DNA from: Saliphagus infecundisoli
Lineage (GTDB): Archaea > Halobacteriota > Halobacteria > Halobacteriales > Natrialbaceae
DNA: 64,000 bases
Assembly (NCBI RefSeq): GCF_020177375.1
Contig: NZ_JAIWHV010000008.1
Coordinates: forward strand, 62,001-126,000
Reading direction: 5' to 3'
Shown piece by piece: positions 7,962-15,305 of this stretch. Under the pieces are notes generated by a model. It did no database searches and was not told the DNA's origin. It saw only the letters and a list, made by a program, of their open reading frames with translations. Position 1 is the stretch's first letter, and each line of letters starts with the position of its first letter. The position numbers and the translations under genes were made by a program.

Positions 7962-9146
7962 ATGGAGACGACCGAGGCGTTTTCCGGCCTCGCCTGCCTC
8001 GACTGCGGGGAGGAAGTCGGGCCGGAAGCGGGCCGATGTCCGGCGTGTGGGGGCGTGCTCGATCCGCGCTACGACTACGACGCGATCGGCGTCGAGCCGG
8101 CCGCCCTCGACTCGCGTCGCACGAACGGCCAGTGGCGCTACGAGGACCTGCTCCCCCTCCCGCGCGAGCGGGCGGTGACGGCCGACGAGGGCGGAACCCC
8201 CCTGGTCGACTGTGGAAAACTCGCCGACGAACTCGGGATCGAGCGCGTGTTCGTCAAGGACGAGGGGCGGAATCCGTCGGGGTCGATCGCCGACCGGGGC
8301 GCCTACCTGGGCGCTTCGATGGCTCGCGAGGCCGGAGTGGAGGCGGTCGGCCTCGCTTCGACGGGCACCGACGGTCAGGCCGTCGCCGCGGCCGCGGGCC
8401 GGGCCGACCTCGCGGCGAACGTCTTCGTTCCCGCCCGCTCGGGGTTTACCGCGAAGGCGATGACGAACGTCCACGGCGGCGAGATGACCGTCGCGGGGGG
8501 GCGGATCAGGGAGGCCGAGGAAGCGTACGCCGACGCGAGCGAGGGCGAGGAGTGGTACCCGATGGGCGCCTTCGAGACACCCTACCGCCACGAGGGCGTC
8601 AAGACCGTCGCCTACGAGATCGCCGAATCTCTGGAGTGGGAGTCCCCCGACGCCGTCGTCGTCCCGACCGGTGACGGTGCCGGCGTAGTCGGCATCGAGA
8701 AGGGGTTTCGAGAACTCGTGGAACTGGACTTCGTCGATCGGGTTCCCTCGATCTACGCCGCCCAGGCGTCGGGCTGTGCACCGATCGCGGAGGCCGTCGC
8801 CACGGGCGCGGACGAACCCGAGCCCGTCGAACACCCCGACACGATCTGTGGCGACATCGAGATCCCCGACCCGACGGCGGGAGCCCACGTCATCGATGCG
8901 CTTTCCCGATCGGGAGGCGGCGGGGTCGCGACCGACGACGAGGAGATCCTCGAGGCCGCGATCGCGGTCGCGAAAGGGGAGGGCCTGGAGTTCTCGCCCA
9001 GCGCCGCGAGCGCCGCGAGCGGGGCCTGGGAACTCGCCGAGCAGGGAACCTGGAACGGGGACGAAACGGTCGTGATCGTCAACACCGCCTCGGCGAACAA
9101 GGAGGCGGACGTCCTCCGGAGCCACCTGATGGGCAAGGGAATTTAG
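7962..9146 (+). CDS. Threonine-synthase-like protein lacking the PLP lysine
   Basis: 394 residues from ATG 7962. Cys12/Cys15 and Cys26/Cys29 form the N-terminal zinc ribbon usual in archaeal ThrC. The fold-type II PLP core follows: NPSGSIADRG at 104-113, GTDGQAVAAAAGRAD, and PTGDGAG. Active threonine synthases have GSFKDR, in which Lys binds PLP. Here the codons read Ser-Ile-Ala-Asp-Arg, so Ala110 replaces the lysine. It may be a non-catalytic paralogue, or may use PLP differently or not at all. A canonical ThrC-like protein with the lysine is encoded at 23688-24794. Confidence 0.82.
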   Translation: METTEAFSGLACLDCGEEVGPEAGRCPACGGVLDPRYDYDAIGVEPAALDSRRTNGQWRYEDLLPLPRERAVTADEGGTPLVDCGKLADELGIERVFVKDEGRNPSGSIADRGAYLGASMAREAGVEAVGLASTGTDGQAVAAAAGRADLAANVFVPARSGFTAKAMTNVHGGEMTVAGGRIREAEEAYADASEGEEWYPMGAFETPYRHEGVKTVAYEIAESLEWESPDAVVVPTGDGAGVVGIEKGFRELVELDFVDRVPSIYAAQASGCAPIAEAVATGADEPEPVEHPDTICGDIEIPDPTAGAHVIDALSRSGGGGVATDDEEILEAAIAVAKGEGLEFSPSAASAASGAWELAEQGTWNGDETVVIVNTASANKEADVLRSHLMGKGI

Positions 9147-9769
9147 CCCTCTCGGATTTCGAGATCGAAGCCCCAGTCGAAATCCTCGATCTCCTCGAAG
9201 ATGCGCGTGGACTCGAACCGGTACCCGCCGGACGGAACACAGCCCTTGACCGACGGATCGTCGGCGACGACGTACTCGTCAGTGACCGCCTCGCCCGACT
9301 CGAGGTCGTGGTGGACCCCCTCCTCCGTAGTGAAGTCGATCGCCTCCTGGGTCGGTTCGGGGTCGTCGATACACTCCGGCCGGTAGTCCTCGCCCGGACT
9401 ATCGGCAGCCTCGAGCGAGTAAAGGACGATTCCGGCAGGGCCGTCGGTCCCGCTTCGGCCCTTGTAGTACGGTGATACCGTCCGGTCGCAATCGCCGACG
9501 TTCATCGTCTCGAGTTCCAGCAGCGCCGCCCCGTCGGCCGCCACCCGTTCCTCGAGAACGCGAAGGTCGAACGCGATCGGTGCTCGATCCGGGAGGTCGC
9601 CAGTGTCCGCGATCGAGACGACGCGCTCGAAGTCATCCGCGGTGTCGTTTTCGTTGGCGTCGTCCGTCCCGTCGTCATCCCCGTTCTTGGAGCCGGTGCC
9701 GACTCCCCCGAGACATCCCGGAAGGACGATCGCGGGTCCGACACCGGCGAGGAAACGACGCCGATGCAT
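9143..9769 (-). CDS. Tat-exported lipoprotein, unknown function
   Basis: 208 residues from ATG 9769. MHRRRFLAGVG is a twin-arginine signal, with a lipobox ending PGCLGG near residue 19. An acidic linker (GDDDGTDDANENDTADD) and a folded domain of ~150 residues with several Cys follow. This is the usual build of haloarchaeal cell-surface lipoproteins. The stop overlaps the convergent threonine-synthase-like gene by 4 bp. Confidence 0.8.
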   Translation of the reverse strand: MHRRRFLAGVGPAIVLPGCLGGVGTGSKNGDDDGTDDANENDTADDFERVVSIADTGDLPDRAPIAFDLRVLEERVAADGAALLELETMNVGDCDRTVSPYYKGRSGTDGPAGIVLYSLEAADSPGEDYRPECIDDPEPTQEAIDFTTEEGVHHDLESGEAVTDEYVVADDPSVKGCVPSGGYRFESTRIFEEIEDFDWGFDLEIREG

Positions 9770-9834
9770 GATCCGTTCTCGTCGCCGATGGAGGATAACC
9801 GTTCGGGACGGTGAAACGTCCGTTTGAGCGTCGG

Positions 9835-10722
9835 TTACTCCCGATACTCCTCGATCGCCGCGCGATACCCCTCGCGGAACGTCGGATATGCGAATTCGTA
9901 CCCTAACTCGCGGAGCTTCGCGTTCGAACACCGCTTGCTGGTCAGGATCCGCCGCCGTGCGGGTTCCGAGAGGTCGCCCTCCGCCAACCGTTCCTCCTTC
10001 GACTGCTTCTCGGGTCGTTCGACTCCGCACTCGTCGGCGAGCCAGTCGGCGAAGGCGTGTTTCGAGACGGGTTCGTCGTCTACGACCTGGACGACCTCGC
10101 CGCGGGCGAGATTCTCGGCGAGCAGGTATCGAACCGCACCGGCGGCGTCCTCCTGATGAACCATGTTGAGGTAGCCCTCAGTCACTGGACCGTCGAGATA
10201 CCGCTCGAGGCGGTAGCGGTCGGGGCCGTAGAGGCCGGCGTAGCGGGCGACGGTGCCAGCGATCCCGTACCCGGCAGACTCCTCGATGGCGATCTGTTCG
10301 GCCTCGGCGAGCACCCGCGTTTTCTCGGTCGTCGGCTCGATCGGGGTCTCCTCGTCCACCCAGTCGCCGCCGTGGTCGCCGTAGACGCCCGTCGAGGAGG
10401 TGTAGACGAGTCGGTCGGGCGGCGAGTCGCGCTCGCCGAACGCCTCGATCGCCGTCCGGAGGCCCTCGACGTAGATCTCACGGGCGGCGTCGGCGCCGCG
10501 GCCGCCGCTGCTGGCCGCGAAGACGACCGAGTCGGCGTCGGGTACCCGCTCGAGATCCCCGCGATCGGTGACGTCCGCGCGGACGGCCTCGAGTCCGGCG
10601 TCCTCTATTCGCTCAATCCCCTCCGGGGAGCGCCGGACGCCGATCGGCTCGTGGCCGGCGTCTCGCAACTGTCTCCCGAGTTCGATCCCGACGTAGCCAC
10701 AGCCGAGGAGAGCGACGCGCAT
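9835..10722 (-). CDS. NAD(P)-dependent epimerase/dehydratase-like SDR
   Basis: 295 residues from ATG 10722. MRVALLGCGYVGIELGRQL is the N-terminal Rossmann Gly motif. YTSSTGVYGDHGG carries the Ser/Thr and Tyr of the extended SDR site. GLYGPDRYRLERYL and VHQEDAAGAVRYLL are typical of the NAD-dependent epimerase/dehydratase family (YeeZ-like). The substrate is not determinable. It stands alone. Confidence 0.85.
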   Translation of the reverse strand: MRVALLGCGYVGIELGRQLRDAGHEPIGVRRSPEGIERIEDAGLEAVRADVTDRGDLERVPDADSVVFAASSGGRGADAAREIYVEGLRTAIEAFGERDSPPDRLVYTSSTGVYGDHGGDWVDEETPIEPTTEKTRVLAEAEQIAIEESAGYGIAGTVARYAGLYGPDRYRLERYLDGPVTEGYLNMVHQEDAAGAVRYLLAENLARGEVVQVVDDEPVSKHAFADWLADECGVERPEKQSKEERLAEGDLSEPARRRILTSKRCSNAKLRELGYEFAYPTFREGYRAAIEEYRE

Positions 10723-10792
10723 GGTGGAGATGGGGTCGCGGCGGTCTAACGGCTTTCGGCTCCCGGGAACGATCGTAAAAAGACGGGGAGAA

Positions 10793-10930
10793 TCAGTACG
10801 TGATGATCTCGTAGCCGTCCGAAACCAGCGAGTGGAGGCTCGGGTGGCCCTCGAACTCGTCGCGGCTGTCGGCGTCGCTCTCCTCAATCTCCTCGGCGAC
10901 GTCGTACGCCTGCGAGCAGTAGTCACAGGC
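10793..10930 (-). pseudogene. Truncated DsrE/F-like sulfur-relay family protein, C-terminal 45 residues
   Basis: The minus strand reads ACDYCSQAYDVAEEIEES, then FEGHPSLHSLVSDGYEIITY and a stop. The CDYC motif and the ending match the C-terminal half of DsrE-family proteins. The frame is lost exactly where the IS1341-type terminal sequence GTAAACTACCCC begins (10931), and no start codon remains. It is therefore the 3' remnant of a gene cut by element insertion and deletion. Confidence 0.6.
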
Positions 10931-11412
10931 GTAAACTACCCCGCCCTACTCGCTCCCTCCCGCCTTGCGGCGGTCGGTCACTCCTTGAGGGCGGGGCTTT
11001 ACCGCAACGACATTGTACCCCGCGACCCCATGCAAGGGCGCGGCCCGGCTTCCTCTTACCGTCCACGGGCGGACGGCGGGTCGGAGTTGTTGCTGCGACC
11101 CGCCTACCGGATCCGTTCCGTGGATTGTCCCGCCGATTTAATTCCCGGTGTTCTCTCACTCTACCCCAACACTGGGGACGGGGATCGAACCCGTTCGCGG
11201 TCGTCGTTCCCGAGTATAGGGTGCGACGGCCACGCCGTCACACCACGGGAGCCAGTTTACTCGTGGCTCCTACCGACCCCGGCTTGTGCGAGGACGGCAG
11301 TATCTCACATAACGGGCGGAGACGGCCTAAGCCTTGCGGTTTCGTCCAGCTTCGCAACGCGATTCCTCTCCACCCTACTCGCTCCCGTCGGTCGCTCGTT
11401 GAGGAAGGAGGC
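10931..11412 (-). mobile_element. tnpB-less IS1341-type (IS200/IS605 family) remnant or MITE
   Basis: The low end is a terminal hairpin: GTAAACTACCCC, then a 9-bp stem (10939-10947 with 10988-10996) around a GC-rich inner hairpin. This matches base for base in arrangement the end at 34391. The other boundary has a second hairpin (11365-11412) sharing CCCTACTCG and CTCGTTGAGGA with the one upstream of tnpB (36921-36984). No intact tnpB lies between. The simplest reading is an internally deleted copy of the same family. Both ends also look like each other, so a solo end plus a separate relic is possible. Confidence 0.55.
11160..11272. other. Highly structured non-coding stretch with a tRNA T-arm-like segment
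   Basis: On the minus strand ACGGGTTCGATCCCCGT is a perfect 5-bp stem with a TTCGATC loop, like a tRNA T-arm. A long hairpin (GGTGTGACGGC / GCCGTCGCACC, loop GTG, around 11219-11244) and GGAGCCA/TGGCTCC (11248-11254 with 11264-11270) lie beside it. I could not close a cloverleaf: the acceptor and anticodon stems do not pair. It could be a tRNA fragment, an ex-attachment site or scaffold RNA of the surrounding element. The remainder of 10931-11621 holds no gene. Confidence 0.35.
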
Positions 11413-11621
11413 TCCTCGCTACCGTTTGCTGAACGACTCCGGCCGTCCGAACACGAGGGAGCGAGAGATCCGAGCGAGACTCGTCCTTGCGGTTCCGAAC
11501 CCCACGAAACGGCTCCCGAACGGCAACCGAAACGGGCAGGAACGACCATCGCAGGCAGATCCCATCGCGGGCACCTCCGCTGGCAGGAAGCACGGATCGA
11601 GCAGTCGGAGGAACCCGAGCG

Positions 11622-12239
11622 ATGAGTTGGCTCGAGATCCTCCCCCTCGTGTTCGTGATGGTTGCGGGGCCACAGATCCTCACCCCGATCTTCCTCGCGA
11701 CGACCGAGCACTGGCGCGCAAACTCCGCCGCGTACGTCGCCGGTGCATCGCTCTCGATCACCCTCGTCGTCACGCTCGCATACGTGTTCGGTGTTGGCGC
11801 AGTCGGTCAGGGCGCGTCGAATACGACCCTCAGCGCGATCATCCTGGGCGTGCTCTTGCTCGCAATGGGACACACCTACCGGACCAGAAACGAGTCGGAG
11901 CCACCACGATGGATGGGGAAACTGGGAGCCGCAACGCCGCGGTTTTCGTTCAGACTGGGGTTTCTCCTCCTCGGATTCTTCCCGACCGACGTTCTCACGT
12001 CGGCCGCCGTCGGCTCCTATCTCGCAGCGAACGACGCGCCGTGGGCGGACGCAGTCCCCTTTGTTCTGCTGACGCTGTTCGTCCTTGCTCTCCCGTCGCT
12101 CGTCCTGGTCGGGTTCGGCGAGCGCGCGGAATCGTTCCTTCCGAAGGCGCGAGACTGGATGAACGAGAACTCGTGGATCGTAAACGAGGTGGTGATCGTG
12201 TTTTTCATCGGACTGGCCCTCAACAACCTCCTGGGCTGA
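11622..12239 (+). CDS. GAP-family (Sap/LysE-like) membrane protein
   Basis: 205 residues from ATG 11622, starting MSWLEILPLVFVMVAGPQIL. Six hydrophobic segments run across the length (about 5-25, 38-62, 70-88, 112-130, 142-163 and 182-204). The layout resembles the GAP/Sap family linked in bacteria to lipid or small-molecule export. The substrate is unknown. It stands alone just beyond the IS remnant. Confidence 0.65.
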   Translation: MSWLEILPLVFVMVAGPQILTPIFLATTEHWRANSAAYVAGASLSITLVVTLAYVFGVGAVGQGASNTTLSAIILGVLLLAMGHTYRTRNESEPPRWMGKLGAATPRFSFRLGFLLLGFFPTDVLTSAAVGSYLAANDAPWADAVPFVLLTLFVLALPSLVLVGFGERAESFLPKARDWMNENSWIVNEVVIVFFIGLALNNLLG

Positions 12240-12466
12240 TACCGCTGACCGTCCCTGGCTGACGGTTCTCGATGCCCGCCCCGCCAAGAACCGTGACCCA
12301 CCGCGTTGCCACCCGTCTCTTCGTTCGAGAGCAGCCCCTACCCGGACCGGACGTCGCCACGGACGCCGTTCCCACGGACTGGGAATCCGCCGTTCGTTCA
12401 TGCCCCCGCTTGAAAGAGAACAGCACACGATCAGAGGCACACCGCACTCTGGCGCCACCACCTTCC

Positions 12467-13447
12467 ATGACCGAGACACGCGTGACGACCGAGACACGAG
12501 AGTCAACACGACACGGGACGGAAACGACGTCCTCGAGCCGATCGCAGACGAGATGTCCCGAGTGTGATGGACGGATCGCCTACGACGAGGAACACGGCGA
12601 ACGAGCCTGTGAGGAGTGTGGCTTGATCCTCGAGGAGGACGAGATCGATCGTGGTCCGGAGTGGCGGTCTTTCGATGGCGCCGACGGCGAGGATCGAAGC
12701 CGTGTGGGCGCCCCGGCCTCCGAGCTCATGCACGACAGGGGACTCAGTACGACGATCGGGTGGCAGGACAAGGACGCGTACGGGAACTCCCTCTCGTCGC
12801 GAAAGCGCGCGCAGATACAGCGGTTACGAACGTGGGACGAACGCTTTCGGACGAAAGACGCCCAGGAACGGAACCTGCGGCAGGCGTTCGGAGAGATCGA
12901 GCGGATGGCCTCGGCGCTCGGTCTTCCCCAGTCGTGTCGCGAAACGGCGAGCGTGCTCTACCGGCGTGCCGTCGACGAGGAGTTGCTCCCGGGCCGATCG
13001 ATCGAGGCGATGACGACTGCCAGCCTGTATGCAGCCGCCAGGCAACATGACACCCCACGCACGTTGGATACCGTCGCGTCCGTCAGCCGGGTGGACAGAC
13101 TCCCGATCCAGCGAGGATATCGGTACCTCGCTACGGAGCTCGGCCTCGAGATGAAACCGGCGGATCCCACACAGTACCTCCGCCAGTACGCCTCGAAACT
13201 CGACGTAAGCGACGAGGCCGAGCGTGTCGCACGGGAGATCCTCGACACCGCGAAGGCTCGCGGCGCCCACAGCGGGAAAAGCCCCGCCGGGATCGCCGCC
13301 GCTGCGATCTACGCCGCTGCACGCCTGACGAACGAGCGACTCACACAGGAGACGGTCAGTGAAGTCTCGAGCGTGAGCGAAGTCACGGTTCGAAACCGTT
13401 ACCAGGAACTCCTCGAGATCTACGGGGAACACGGTGATGATGGATGA
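12467..13447 (+). CDS. tfb: Transcription initiation factor TFB (TFIIB homologue)
   Basis: 326 residues from ATG 12467. The zinc ribbon CPECDG...CEECG spans ~30-52. A B-reader-like segment DRGPEWRSFD follows, then two cyclin repeats (about 120-215 and 225-315) with SPAGIAAAAIYAAARL in the second. TFB recruits RNA polymerase to TATA/TBP. Haloarchaea carry several TFB paralogues, and this one sits in an accessory stretch next to an IS remnant, so it may be an alternative rather than the housekeeping copy. Its stop overlaps the next gene. Confidence 0.93.
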   Translation: MTETRVTTETRESTRHGTETTSSSRSQTRCPECDGRIAYDEEHGERACEECGLILEEDEIDRGPEWRSFDGADGEDRSRVGAPASELMHDRGLSTTIGWQDKDAYGNSLSSRKRAQIQRLRTWDERFRTKDAQERNLRQAFGEIERMASALGLPQSCRETASVLYRRAVDEELLPGRSIEAMTTASLYAAARQHDTPRTLDTVASVSRVDRLPIQRGYRYLATELGLEMKPADPTQYLRQYASKLDVSDEAERVAREILDTAKARGAHSGKSPAGIAAAAIYAAARLTNERLTQETVSEVSSVSEVTVRNRYQELLEIYGEHGDDG

Positions 13448-13674
13448 ATCAGAGGGACCTAGATGTCGCCGTTCTCCACGCACTGGGCGAGAGTACGCCG
13501 ACTCACGTGCTGAATCTCGCCGAGCGGCTCGGGGAACATCCCGTCGCGATCGACCACGCCTGTGCTCGCCTGCATGGAAACGGATATATCGAGTCGACCA
13601 CGCGTGGAACGTACGACATCACTGATCGCGGACAGCGGCGACTCGGCGGACCAGTGGCCGATGTGGAACGGTAG
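13444..13674 (+). CDS. Small winged-helix protein
   Basis: A 76-residue protein, MNQRDLDVAVLHALGESTPT, then HVLNLAERLGEHPVAIDHAC and GNGYIESTTRGTYDITDRGQ. It has a complete winged-helix layout (three helices and a wing) as in small haloarchaeal PhiH1-repressor-like proteins. The ATG overlaps the TFB stop by 4 bp, so it is probably co-translated with tfb. Confidence 0.7.
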   Translation: MNQRDLDVAVLHALGESTPTHVLNLAERLGEHPVAIDHACARLHGNGYIESTTRGTYDITDRGQRRLGGPVADVER

Positions 13675-13738
13675 GTCGCCGTGTACGGGTCCGATCGCCA
13701 CACCAGTGGACGCTCCTTGCGCGACGGTCCGCCCAGCC

Positions 13739-14116
13739 ATGGTACGTGATCTCCCCTCCACAGAAGGACCGCCCGCGCTGCAAACCGTCCTCGATGCGCT
13801 GGGCGATCCCGAGTGCCGGGCGATTCTGAGCGAAGCCACCGAGCCGATGACCGCAACCGAACTCGCTGAGACGTGTGACATCTCCCAGTCGACGGTCTAC
13901 CGAAAGCTCGACCTCCTGACGGAGGCATCGCTCGTCGACGAACGCACCGGCGTCGGCTCGGAGGGGGGTCGGATTTCACAGTACGAGCGGGATATGACCG
14001 ATGTCTCGGTTTCGATCGACGAGACCGGCGAGTTCTCGATCGAACTCGATCGACCGTCGAGACATGCGGACGAGCGCCTCGCGGAGATGTGGTCGGAGAT
14101 GGGGGACGAGCTATGA
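13739..14116 (+). CDS. ArsR-like HTH regulator
   Basis: 125 residues from ATG 13739. LQTVLDALGDPECRAILSEA, then MTATELAETCDISQSTVYRK, is a canonical winged helix. The C-terminal part (YERDMTDVSVSIDETGEFSI) is typical of haloarchaeal DUF7342-type regulators. It overlaps the following membrane protein by 4 bp, a recurrent regulator/membrane-protein pair in haloarchaea. Confidence 0.8.
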   Translation: MVRDLPSTEGPPALQTVLDALGDPECRAILSEATEPMTATELAETCDISQSTVYRKLDLLTEASLVDERTGVGSEGGRISQYERDMTDVSVSIDETGEFSIELDRPSRHADERLAEMWSEMGDEL

Positions 14117-14394
14117 GCGCGATAGTCGACACCGCCATCATCGCTCTCAAGACGATCATCCTCCTGCTGGGAGGCGGGGTGACGTATATCGCGTACAAAG
14201 CGCATCGCCGGACCGGTGCCACGTCGCTTCGATTGTTGGCGATCGGGTTCGGAACGATCACGCTCGGCGCGCTTCTCGCGGGAATCGCGAATCAGTTCCT
14301 CGGGGTCACCCTCGAGCAGGGAGTCCTCATCAACAGCCTCCTCGTCGCGATCGGTCTCGCGATAGTCATGTACTCGCTGTATCTCGACCACTGA
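14113..14394 (+). CDS. Small membrane protein (DUF7521-type)
   Basis: 93 residues from ATG 14113 with three hydrophobic segments (near 8-28, 42-62 and 68-88). It is coupled to the preceding HTH gene by ATGA. The constant pairing suggests that the membrane protein modulates or is controlled by the regulator. This is inference. Confidence 0.72.
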   Translation: MSAIVDTAIIALKTIILLLGGGVTYIAYKAHRRTGATSLRLLAIGFGTITLGALLAGIANQFLGVTLEQGVLINSLLVAIGLAIVMYSLYLDH

Positions 14395-14715
14395 CCATCG
14401 GTGTCGCCACCATAAGGTCGGCTAAAGATCTCGACCGACCCTCTGATCCAGCCATCGGGTCGTTGTTCGTCCTGGTGAGCGTCCTGCTGTGGAATCTCTG
14501 GGTTATCGTTCGGTGGGGCGTACTCGCCAGGCCCATCGAACTCTACCTGCAGTTGATCCATGTCCACCTCCTGAAAGTGGCCGACGAGGAAACGATCGAC
14601 TGCGACCGGTGTCGGGGTCGCACAGCTCAGTGATCGGGTCGATGCGCTGGCAACCGCCACTGATGAACTGGTCGAAACAGGGGAGCGACTCACCACGTCC
14701 GGAGAGAGGGAGTGA
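14395..14715 (+). pseudogene. Frameshifted remnant, possibly a transposase C-terminus
   Basis: No intact gene fits. One frame reads SLFVLVSVLLWNLWVIVRWG then LARPIELYLQLIHVHLLKV (about 14460-14580), resembling the hydrophobic C-terminal helix of haloarchaeal ISH transposases. A second frame, opening at 14575, reads VGVAQLSDRVDALATATDEL then VETGERLTTSGERE and a stop (14713-14715), a coiled-coil-like tail. Neither has a start. The two may be pieces of unrelated decayed genes. Confidence 0.3.
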
Positions 14716-14762
14716 GCAAAGTAATCAACAAAGCGATAACACACCCGCCCGTAGAATCGGAC

Positions 14763-15041
14763 ATGGACGAGGACCTCACATCTGGCGATCAGGTCGAAAT
14801 CGAATACGAGTCGACGCGCTCGGGGAACGTCGTCTCACGAACGGGGGGCGTCGTCCAAGCCCCCGGAGAGAACGGCCGGGCCGTTCTCTTCGTCGAAACG
14901 GACGACAACCAGCTCACTGGCGTCGTCTCCGACCATGTGTTCAGTATTTCGACCAGCGATGATGATACCCGCTCTGATGGCGACCCTCGAATCCAACGAA
15001 CCGTTTCCCTCGGGCCGCTCGTCTCCGTGAGAAGTCGATAG
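14763..15041 (+). CDS. Small acidic protein, unknown function
   Basis: 92 residues from ATG 14763, MDEDLTSGDQVEIEYESTRS. The first ~65 residues are a compact beta-rich domain (KTG-like beta strands: VVSRTGGVVQAPG, AVLFVETDDNQLTGVVSDHV). A disordered tail follows. Similar short beta-barrel proteins are common in haloarchaea without assigned function. Confidence 0.55.
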   Translation: MDEDLTSGDQVEIEYESTRSGNVVSRTGGVVQAPGENGRAVLFVETDDNQLTGVVSDHVFSISTSDDDTRSDGDPRIQRTVSLGPLVSVRSR

Positions 15042-15090
15042 CTCGGAGGGTCGGTTACAACGATTTCCCGTTCGATCGCGCCATCGTGTT

Positions 15091-15114
15091 GCGATCGACG
15101 GTCCACTGACTCGT
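15091..15114. repeat. Second copy of a short dispersed repeat
   Basis: This matches 4083-4106 at 22 of 24 bases (core GCGATCGACGGT). Nothing else is seen in 15042-15305 beyond some A/T-rich sequence near 15200. Confidence 0.5.
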
Positions 15115-15305
15115 AACCGACCTATCGACCTCGAGCTGGATGACTACAGCGATCACCACCGGGGCCAGCGTTACGTACACACGCTCGACCTAACGCAGGA
15201 TTCGATCTGATTCTATAGAGTTTATCTCTGGCCACGTGGCAGCTGAGAACGCTCTCGGGCGGACGTGGTTTCACGCCGTTACCCGCCCACCGTTTGTGAC
15301 CACCG

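Noticed and set aside
11160-11255. A functional tRNA gene on the minus strand
   Set aside because: Only the T-arm is convincing. The acceptor stem pairs at four or five positions, the D-loop would be too long and no anticodon stem with U33 can be built.
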